A DNA stretch of 5,532 nucleotides from Paracoccaceae bacterium. GTDB lineage: Bacteria > Pseudomonadota > Alphaproteobacteria > Rhodobacterales > Rhodobacteraceae. The translations under genes were made by a program, and so were the position numbers. The stretch is taken from contig PUNI01000047.1 in the NCBI GenBank assembly GCA_003551745.1, forward strand, positions 1-5,532, read 5' to 3'. Under the pieces are notes generated by a model. It was not told the DNA's origin, made no database searches, and was given only the letters and a program-made list of their open reading frames with translations. Position 1 is the stretch's first letter. Every line of letters begins with the position of its first letter. Positions 1 to 5,532 of the stretch are shown piece after piece.

Positions 1-319
1 AGGCAAGCAACTCGTTCGCGTCGCCACCTCGACATAGCCGCCGCTCCGTCCTCCCTTCCGCCAGTCGCTGTGACGGATGTCCCGAACGGCGTCGGTCGTC
101 TCCGTCGCGCCGCCGTAGCTTTCGATCCCGAGCCAGGGCTCGCCTCGGACGGAAATGCTTCTAGGTGCCCATTCGGCCGGGCGCGCGTGCTCGAAAGCAT
201 CTCAAGCACTAGGCACCGCCCGGCGCGTCAACTATGGCTGGGAGCACGCGGTCCCGGCCGTTTCGGGGCAGCATGAGGGCAAGGGGCGCGGCCAATGTCG
301 CCCCGTGAAGGGGACCGGC
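1..319. other. Region upstream of glpD with no supported gene
   Basis: No coding region, tRNA or recognisable promoter could be supported here. The stretch looks less GC-biased than the genes that follow. It contains an 8-base inverted pair, GCTTTCGA at 118-125 and TCGAAAGC at 191-198, and smaller inverted pairs such as GGTGCC 164-169 / GGCACC 212-217. These could be halves of operators or chance matches. The glpD frame stays open upstream to an ATG at 155, but the extra residues do not resemble the family. On the minus strand a frame without stops runs from 201 to 1 but has no ATG, and its only GTG gives nine codons inside the window. The glpD promoter is presumably somewhere here, but I see no convincing -35/-10 pair. 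Confidence 0.6.
308..313 (+). promoter_or_regulatory. Ribosome binding site deciding the glpD start
   Basis: AAGGGG lies six bases before the TTG at 320, which is normal Shine-Dalgarno spacing. It is the reason for preferring TTG 320 to the in-frame GTG at 305, whose nearest similar motif (AAGGGG at 281-286) is 18 bases away. The GGGG of this site (310-313) could pair with CCCC at 301-304 across a five-base loop, so it may be partly hidden in a weak hairpin. Confidence 0.5.
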
Positions 320-1879
320 TTGGCGGAGACGACGGCGGACATCTTCATCATCGGCGGCGGTGTGAACGGCTGCGGGATCGCCCGCGATGCCGCCGGGCGC
401 GGGCTGACGGTGACCCTCGCCGAGAAGGGCGATCTGGCCGGGGCGACCTCCTCGGCCTCGACCAAGCTGTTCCACGGGGGGCTCAGGTATCTGGAGTTCT
501 TCGAGTTCCGGCTGGTGCGCGAATCCCTGCGCGAACGCGAGGTGCTGCTGGGCGCGATGCCGCATATCGCCTGGCCGCTGCGCTTCGTGCTGCCCTATGA
601 TCCCGAGATGCGCTTTGCCGGCGACACGCCGGTCAACCGGCTTCTGGGCCGCGTCATGCCCTGGCTCAAGGGCCGCCGCCCGGCCTGGGTGGTGCGCGCG
701 GGGCTGGCCCTTTACGACAGCCTGGGCGGGCGGAAGATCCTGCCCGCGACCAGGACGCTCGATCTCGCCCGCGACCCTACGGGAAAGCCGCTGCAGCCGC
801 GCTTTGCCAAGGCCTTCGAATACTCCGACGTCTGGGTGGAAGACGCGCGCCTCGTCGTGCTCAACGCCCGCGACGCCGAGGCGCGTGGCGCCCGCATCCT
901 CACGCGCACCGAGGTGATCTCGGCCCGCCGCGACGGCGGGATCTGGCGCATCGTCACCCGCGACACGGACGGCAGCGAAGCCGAGCATTCGGCCCGCGCG
1001 CTCGTCAACGCCGGCGGGCCCTGGGCGGGCGAGGTGCTGGCCGGCCGGCTGGGGGTGAACACGCCCGAGCATGTGCGACTGGTGCGCGGCAGCCATATCG
1101 TCACGCGCCGGCTCTTCGAGCACGACCGCTGCTATTTCTTCCAGGGCCTCGACGGGCGGATCATCTTCGCCATCCCCTACGAGACCGATTTCACCCTGAT
1201 CGGCACCACCGAAGGCCACCATGACGGCGACCCGGCCAGTGCCCGCTGCACCGAGGCGGAGCGCGACTATCTCTGCGACTTCGCAAGCCAGTATTTCGCG
1301 CAGCCTGTGACGGCGGAGGACATCGTCTGGACCTATTCCGGCGTGCGCCCGCTCTATGACGACGGCGCCAAGTCGGACACCGCGGCGACGCGCGACTATG
1401 TGCTCGCGCTCGATGCCGCCGGGCCGCCGCTGCTGAGCGTGTTCGGCGGCAAGATCACCACCCATCGCAAGCTGGCCGAAGCCGCCGTGGCAAAGCTGGC
1501 GCCGCATTTCCCGGCCGCCTCCGGCCCGTGGACGGCGGGCGTGCCGCTGCCGGGCGGCGACTTCCCCGTCGATCGGTTCGAGGGGCTGGTGATCGAGTTG
1601 CAGGCCGAATACCCCTTCCTCGCCGAGCCCTGGGCGCGCCGGCTCGCCCGCGCCTATGGCACCGAGGCGCATCGGGTGCTGGACGGGGCGCGCCAGCCGG
1701 AGGATCTGGGCCGCGACTTCGGCGCCACGCTGACGGAGGCGGAGCTGAGATGGCTGATGGACGCCGAATATGCCCGCACGGCCGAGGATGTGGTCTGGCG
1801 CCGATCGAAGCTGGGGCTGCGGATGAGCCCCGACCAGATCGCCGCGGTTGACGACTGGATGCGCGCCCGGTTGGAGTGA
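320..1879 (+). CDS. glpD: Aerobic glycerol-3-phosphate dehydrogenase (FAD, quinone-linked)
   Basis: The enzyme oxidises sn-glycerol 3-phosphate to dihydroxyacetone phosphate with FAD and passes electrons to the quinone pool. In the GlpD family it is a peripheral protein on the inner face of the cytoplasmic membrane. The predicted 519 residues, without signal peptide or membrane span, compare with about 500 for E. coli GlpD. The N-terminal Rossmann FAD motif [18 protein letters not shown] spans residues 11-28, followed by the family stretch [17 protein letters not shown] (43-59) with H52 and R56 matching E. coli H50 and R54. R343 (GVRPLYDD) and R358 (TRDY) match the substrate-binding Arg317 and Arg332 with the same 15-residue spacing. 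The second signature, [11 protein letters not shown] (376-386), has His where E. coli has Tyr. The C-terminal domain (about 405-515) contains the conserved [18 protein letters not shown]. The start is taken as TTG because of the binding site at 308-313 and because it leaves six residues before the first beta strand; GTG 305 would add five residues. It is probably cotranscribed with glpK 25 bases downstream. The function is very secure; the exact start is not. Confidence 0.96.
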   Translation: MAETTADIFIIGGGVNGCGIARDAAGRGLTVTLAEKGDLAGATSSASTKLFHGGLRYLEFFEFRLVRESLREREVLLGAMPHIAWPLRFVLPYDPEMRFAGDTPVNRLLGRVMPWLKGRRPAWVVRAGLALYDSLGGRKILPATRTLDLARDPTGKPLQPRFAKAFEYSDVWVEDARLVVLNARDAEARGARILTRTEVISARRDGGIWRIVTRDTDGSEAEHSARALVNAGGPWAGEVLAGRLGVNTPEHVRLVRGSHIVTRRLFEHDRCYFFQGLDGRIIFAIPYETDFTLIGTTEGHHDGDPASARCTEAERDYLCDFASQYFAQPVTAEDIVWTYSGVRPLYDDGAKSDTAATRDYVLALDAAGPPLLSVFGGKITTHRKLAEAAVAKLAPHFPAASGPWTAGVPLPGGDFPVDRFEGLVIELQAEYPFLAEPWARRLARAYGTEAHRVLDGARQPEDLGRDFGATLTEAELRWLMDAEYARTAEDVVWRRSKLGLRMSPDQIAAVDDWMRARLE

Positions 1880-1890
1880 GCAGGGGACAG

Positions 1891-1898
1891 AGGGGAGG
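1891..1898 (+). promoter_or_regulatory. Ribosome binding site of glpK
   Basis: AGGGGAGG ends six bases before the ATG at 1905. It fixes that ATG as the glpK start rather than the in-frame ATG at 1848, which lies inside glpD and would add 19 residues foreign to the family. Confidence 0.8.
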
Positions 1899-1904
1899 AC
1901 GCGC

Positions 1905-3395
<1,491 letters not shown>

Positions 3396-3422
3396 CGCCG
3401 CGCCTGTGCCTGCGGATGCGCA

Positions 3423-3444
3423 GGGCTGACCGGGAGGCCAGCCC
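3423..3444 (+). repeat. Hairpin 28 bases after the glpK stop, GNRA-type loop
   Basis: GGGCTGACC (3423-3431) pairs with GGCCAGCCC (3436-3444) across the tetraloop GGGA, which fits the stable GNRA class. There are nine positions with a single A-C mismatch. It lies 28 bases after the glpK stop codon and has no T-tract behind it, so it is not a canonical intrinsic terminator. It could protect the 3' end of the glp transcript or help pausing. CAGCC/GGCTG at 3449-3453/3456-3460 forms an alternative small stem beside it. Confidence 0.45.
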
Positions 3445-3489
3445 AGCACAGCCTTGGCTGGCGCTGCGGCACGTCCGGGCGGCCGGGCG

Positions 3490-3506
3490 CCGTTTCGGCG
3501 AAACGG
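3490..3506. repeat. 17-base palindrome in the glpK-pgi gap
   Basis: CCGTTTCGGCGAAACGG consists of two perfect 8-base arms around a single central G. As RNA it gives a seven-pair stem with a GGC loop. As DNA it has the form of a dimeric protein-binding site. It contains the only short A/T runs in this GC-rich gap. A smaller palindrome, CAGCG-G-CGCTG, follows at 3510-3520. There is no T-tract after either one. Confidence 0.5.
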
Positions 3507-3555
3507 TCGCAGCGGCGCTGTCGGGAGCGTCGGGGGCAGCCGGCCTGCGGTCGCC

Positions 3556-3630
3556 ATCCGCCCCATGCGCCCCGGGGACGGCGCTCCCACCCGCCCACCC
3601 CGCGCCGTCCCCGGGGCGCACGGGGCGGAT
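3556..3630. repeat. 29-bp inverted repeat between convergent glpK and pgi, possible bidirectional terminator
   Basis: The arm 3556-3584 (starting ATCCGCCCC) is the reverse complement of 3602-3630 (ending GGGGCGGAT) at 28 of 29 positions, around a 17-base loop (3585-3601). The only difference pairs A3565 with C3621. In RNA from the pgi strand this becomes a U-G wobble, so the whole stem can pair. It begins 15 bases beyond the pgi stop codon and 160 bases beyond the glpK stop. Its position between converging genes suggests transcription termination or 3'-end protection for one or both. There is no T-tract on either side, so it is not a textbook intrinsic terminator. Each arm also contains the palindrome CCCCGGGG, so each could fold on its own. 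A family of dispersed genomic repeats is an alternative explanation. Confidence 0.8.
3586..3601 (-). other. G-quadruplex motif in the loop of the 29-bp inverted repeat
   Basis: Read on the minus strand, the loop is GGGGTGGGCGGGTGGG: four runs of at least three G separated by single-base linkers. This is the pattern known to give the most stable parallel quadruplexes. It would be present in the pgi transcript downstream of the stop codon and in the corresponding DNA strand. The plus strand is the matching C-rich sequence. Its placement at the tip of a long stem is what makes it unusual. The motif is seen directly; that it folds and matters in the cell is inference. Confidence 0.6.
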
Positions 3631-3645
3631 AGCGGACCCGGGTGC

Positions 3646-5268
3646 TCAGGCGAGGTCGCCGTGGCTGCGGAGATAGGCGAGCAGCTGGCGCGTCGAGCCG
3701 TCACTGCCCTCGTCGGTCGCCTTGCCTTCCAGCACCGGCACCAGCGCGGCGGCGAGTTCCTTGCCCAGCTCCACGCCCCACTGGTCGAACGAGTTGATGC
3801 GCAGGATCGTGCCTTCCACGAAGACGCGGTGCTCGTAGAGCGCGATGATCGCGCCGAGCGTCTCGGGGGTGAGCTGCGGATAGATCAGCGTGGTCGAGGG
3901 GCGGTTGCCCGGGAACACGCGATGGGCGGCCTGGCGATCGAGTTCGGCGCCCTCGAAGCGGCCGGCGAGCCTTTCCCGCGCCTCCGCGAGGCTGCGCCCG
4001 CGCATCAGCGCCTCGGACTGCGCCAGGCAGTTGGCCACCAGCAGCCGGTGGTGGTGCGTCAGCGCGGGCTCGTGGCCCCGGGCTGCGAGCAGGAACTCGC
4101 AGGGCACGATCCGGGTGCCCTGGTGGACGAGCTGCATGAAGGCGTGCTGGCCGTTGGTGCCGGGCTCGCCCCAGACGATCGGGCCGCAGTCGCGGATCAG
4201 CGCGTCGCCGTCCATCGCCACATGCTTGCCGTTCGACTCCATCTCGAGCTGCTGGAGATAGGCGGGCAGGCGGGCGAGCCGCTGGTCATAGGGCAGGACT
4301 GCACGGGTCGGATAGCCGCAGATCTGCGCGTGCCAGATGCCAACGAGCGCGAGCAGCACCGGCAGGTTCTGCGAGAAGGGGGCCTCGCGGAAATGCGCGT
4401 CCATCGCCGCGGCGCCGGCGAGGAAGGCGCGGAAGCGCTCTGGCCCGATGGCGATCATCAGGCTCAGCCCGATCGGCCCCCAGACCGAGTAGCGCCCGCC
4501 GACCCAGTCCTCGAACGGAAAGACGCGGCCCGGATCGATGCCGAAGGCGGTGGTGCGGTCGAGCGCCGATGAGAGCGCGACGAACTGCCTTGCCGGATCG
4601 CCGCCGCGCATCATCCAGTCGCGGGCGGTGCGCGCATTGGTCATCGTCTCGGTCGTGGTGAAGGTCTTCGAGGCGACGACGACCAGCGTGGTTTCGGGAT
4701 GGAGCCCTTTCAGCGTGTCGTGGATATGCGCGCCGTCGACATTGGAGACGAAATGGCAGCGCGGCCCGTCGCAATAGGGCGCCAGCGCCTGCACCGCCAT
4801 CGCCGGGCCGAGGTCCGAGCCGCCGATGCCGATATTGACCACATCAGTGATCCGCCCCGCCGCGCCCCGGATGCGCCCGTCGCGCAGGTCGCGGGCGAAG
4901 GTCTCCATCCGCGCGAGCGTGCGGTGGACCTGCGGGATGACGTCCTGGCCATCGACGGTGACCGAACCGTCGAGATCGCGCAGCGCGGTGTGCAGGACGG
5001 CGCGATCCTCGGTCTCGTTGATGCGCTGGCCCGCGAACATGGCGTCGCGCCGCGCCTCGAGCCCCTGGGCGCGCGCCAGGTCGAGAAGGGCGGCGCGCGT
5101 CTCGGCGTCGATATTGGTCTTCGAGTAATCGAGAAGCATCTCGCCCAGCGGGTCGCTGCGCAGGGTCGTGCTGAAATCGCCCGCGCGGCCGGGGTCATCG
5201 AAAAGCGTGGCGATCGCGCGGTCCGCGACGCGGGCGTGCCGGGCGTCCAGTGCCGTCCAGGGGTCCAT
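3646..5268 (-). CDS. pgi: Glucose-6-phosphate isomerase
   Basis: Pgi interconverts glucose 6-phosphate and fructose 6-phosphate in the cytoplasm, linking gluconeogenesis and glycolysis to the Entner-Doudoroff and pentose phosphate routes. The 540 residues fit the long bacterial form (E. coli 549). The first sugar-isomerase (SIS) domain holds NIGIGGSDLGP (145-155) and the phosphate-binding SKTFTTTET (200-208). The first family signature, DWVGGRYSVWGPIG (254-267), contains R259. The second SIS domain holds MESNGK (343-348) with catalytic base E344, TNGQH (371-375) with H375, and the C-terminal signature GTILRINSFDQWGVELGK (486-503) with K503. These match Glu355, His386 and Lys514 of E. coli. 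The start is firm because an in-frame TAA lies seven codons upstream (5289-5287) with no other start between, although no clear Shine-Dalgarno sequence precedes the ATG. The gene stands alone on this strand, converging on glpK. Nothing is missing or broken. Confidence 0.98.
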   Translation of the reverse strand: MDPWTALDARHARVADRAIATLFDDPGRAGDFSTTLRSDPLGEMLLDYSKTNIDAETRAALLDLARAQGLEARRDAMFAGQRINETEDRAVLHTALRDLDGSVTVDGQDVIPQVHRTLARMETFARDLRDGRIRGAAGRITDVVNIGIGGSDLGPAMAVQALAPYCDGPRCHFVSNVDGAHIHDTLKGLHPETTLVVVASKTFTTTETMTNARTARDWMMRGGDPARQFVALSSALDRTTAFGIDPGRVFPFEDWVGGRYSVWGPIGLSLMIAIGPERFRAFLAGAAAMDAHFREAPFSQNLPVLLALVGIWHAQICGYPTRAVLPYDQRLARLPAYLQQLEMESNGKHVAMDGDALIRDCGPIVWGEPGTNGQHAFMQLVHQGTRIVPCEFLLAARGHEPALTHHHRLLVANCLAQSEALMRGRSLAEARERLAGRFEGAELDRQAAHRVFPGNRPSTTLIYPQLTPETLGAIIALYEHRVFVEGTILRINSFDQWGVELGKELAAALVPVLEGKATDEGSDGSTRQLLAYLRSHGDLA

Positions 5269-5412
5269 TCCGAAGCCTAGGTCTTGTTATTGGCCCGTTG
5301 ATGCCAGCAAGCCTCTGTATTGCCCAGCGGAAAACCGCCGCCTCCGGGGATTGCCGGAGCGGTGTTGCCATTCTGCCCCCATCGCCCGGCACGCTGCTAC
5401 CGCCCCGCCCCG

Positions 5413-5444
5413 ATTGCCGCCCCCATTGCCGCCCCCTTGCCGCC
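5413..5444. repeat. C-rich tandem repeat, about 2.7 units of 12 bases
   Basis: ATTGCCGCCCCC occurs at 5413-5424 and again at 5425-5436, followed by a partial unit TTGCCGCC (5437-5444) lacking the first A. CCCC runs at 5403-5406 and 5408-5411 come just before. On the minus strand the block 5436-5403 therefore has four G-runs, with linkers of 7, 8 and 1 bases, a looser quadruplex-forming pattern. It lies about 135-175 bases upstream of the pgi start and just before the gene at 5473. Such a repeat could change unit number by slippage. Confidence 0.7.
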
Positions 5445-5459
5445 AGCCCGCGGCTGGCG
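5441..5459. repeat. 8-bp hairpin just before the start codon at 5473
   Basis: CGCCAGCC (5441-5448) and GGCTGGCG (5452-5459) are perfect inverted repeats around CGC. The stem ends 13 bases before the ATG at 5473, where a ribosome binding site would be expected, yet no purine-rich site is visible there. It may influence translation of the downstream gene or, if that transcript starts later, mark a protein-binding site. Confidence 0.5.
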
Positions 5460-5472
5460 CAGTCTGCCGCGC

Positions 5473-5532
5473 ATGACGGTGGGACGCATCCTGACCAGCG
5501 AGGACTGCATGCGCGAGGGCGCGGGCTGGCTG
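5473..5532 (+). CDS. Start of a gene cut by the window edge, possibly DNA-3-methyladenine glycosylase (AlkA type)
   Basis: An ATG opens a frame that runs without a stop for 20 codons to the window end: MTVGRILTSEDCMREGAGWL. The pattern of a short basic start, an acidic helix and then EGAxWL resembles the N-termini I recall for DNA-3-methyladenine glycosylase 2 proteins of Rhodobacteraceae, which remove alkylated bases from DNA. No catalytic part is inside the window, so this is a guess from memory. There is no clear ribosome binding site before the ATG, and a hairpin lies immediately upstream, so a later start is possible. It is transcribed away from pgi and need not be related to it in function. 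Confidence 0.4.
   Translation, partial: MTVGRILTSEDCMREGAGWL

Larger units (their letters stand above)
5269..5472. other. Divergent intergenic region: pgi leader and upstream region of the next gene
   Basis: This 204-base stretch should hold the pgi promoter (reading left) and possibly that of the gene at 5473 (reading right). The AT-richest part is about 5281-5335. On the minus strand TTGCTG (5310-5305) and TAACAA (5289-5284) could be -35 and -10 boxes, but their 15-base spacing and the poor -10 match make this weak. Small stems in the pgi leader are CTCCGG/CCGGAG (5342-5347/5354-5359) and GCGG/CCGC around four A (5327-5338). No known riboswitch was recognised. The right half is dominated by a C-rich tandem repeat and a hairpin, listed separately. 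Confidence 0.4.

Noticed and set aside
70..276. 68-residue plus-strand open frame from a GTG upstream of glpD
   Set aside because: It is Arg/Ala/Gly-rich with no recognisable family and no ribosome binding site. Frames of this length are common by chance here.
155..319. Extended glpD start at ATG 155, adding 55 residues
   Set aside because: The added residues have no family resemblance. FAD-dependent GlpD proteins start a few residues before the first beta strand, as TTG 320 or GTG 305 would give.
3556..3640. Canonical intrinsic terminator
   Set aside because: The stem is strong, but there is no T-tract after it in either direction. I list it as an inverted repeat with possible terminator function only.
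3454..4572. 372-residue plus-strand open frame opposite pgi
   Set aside because: It is antisense to conserved pgi codons, including its active-site region, and its translation has no motif or plausible ribosome binding site.
5284..5310. pgi promoter with TTGCTG and TAACAA
   Set aside because: The 15-base spacing is short and the -10 match poor. It is mentioned in the intergenic entry but not called.

Overview
The window is very GC-rich DNA (roughly 70% by eye) carrying three complete central-carbon genes and the first codons of a fourth. The protein sequences, above all the GlpD N-terminal half, and the strong G/C preference at third codon positions fit an alphaproteobacterium, most likely of the Rhodobacter/Rhodobacterales type. 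This assignment is from recalled family resemblance, not a search.

Layout. Positions 1-319 hold no gene I can support and serve as the upstream region of glpD. Positions 320-1879 (+) encode GlpD, the FAD-dependent aerobic glycerol-3-phosphate dehydrogenase. After 25 bases and a good ribosome binding site, 1905-3395 (+) encode GlpK, glycerol kinase. The two genes very probably share a transcript. A convergent intergenic region (3396-3645) follows and is crowded with inverted repeats. Then 3646-5268 (-) encode Pgi, glucose-6-phosphate isomerase. A divergent intergenic region (5269-5472) with a C-rich tandem repeat and a strong hairpin separates pgi from a plus-strand gene starting at 5473. That gene is cut off after 20 codons and may be a DNA-3-methyladenine glycosylase (AlkA type).

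How the genes work together. GlpK phosphorylates glycerol to sn-glycerol 3-phosphate. GlpD oxidises this to dihydroxyacetone phosphate and passes the electrons to the quinone pool. Triose phosphate can then go down to pyruvate or up through fructose 6-phosphate, where Pgi interconverts it with glucose 6-phosphate. No glycerol facilitator (glpF) or repressor (glpR) gene lies in the window.

The metabolic genes themselves are ordinary. The most unusual structure is between glpK and pgi: a 29-bp near-perfect inverted repeat (3556-3584 / 3602-3630) whose 17-nt loop reads, on the pgi strand, as a textbook short-loop G-quadruplex motif (four G-runs separated by single bases). It lies 15 bases beyond the pgi stop codon and has no T-tract on either side. 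Its single arm mismatch is A-C in the glpK-strand RNA but a tolerated U-G wobble in the pgi-strand RNA.
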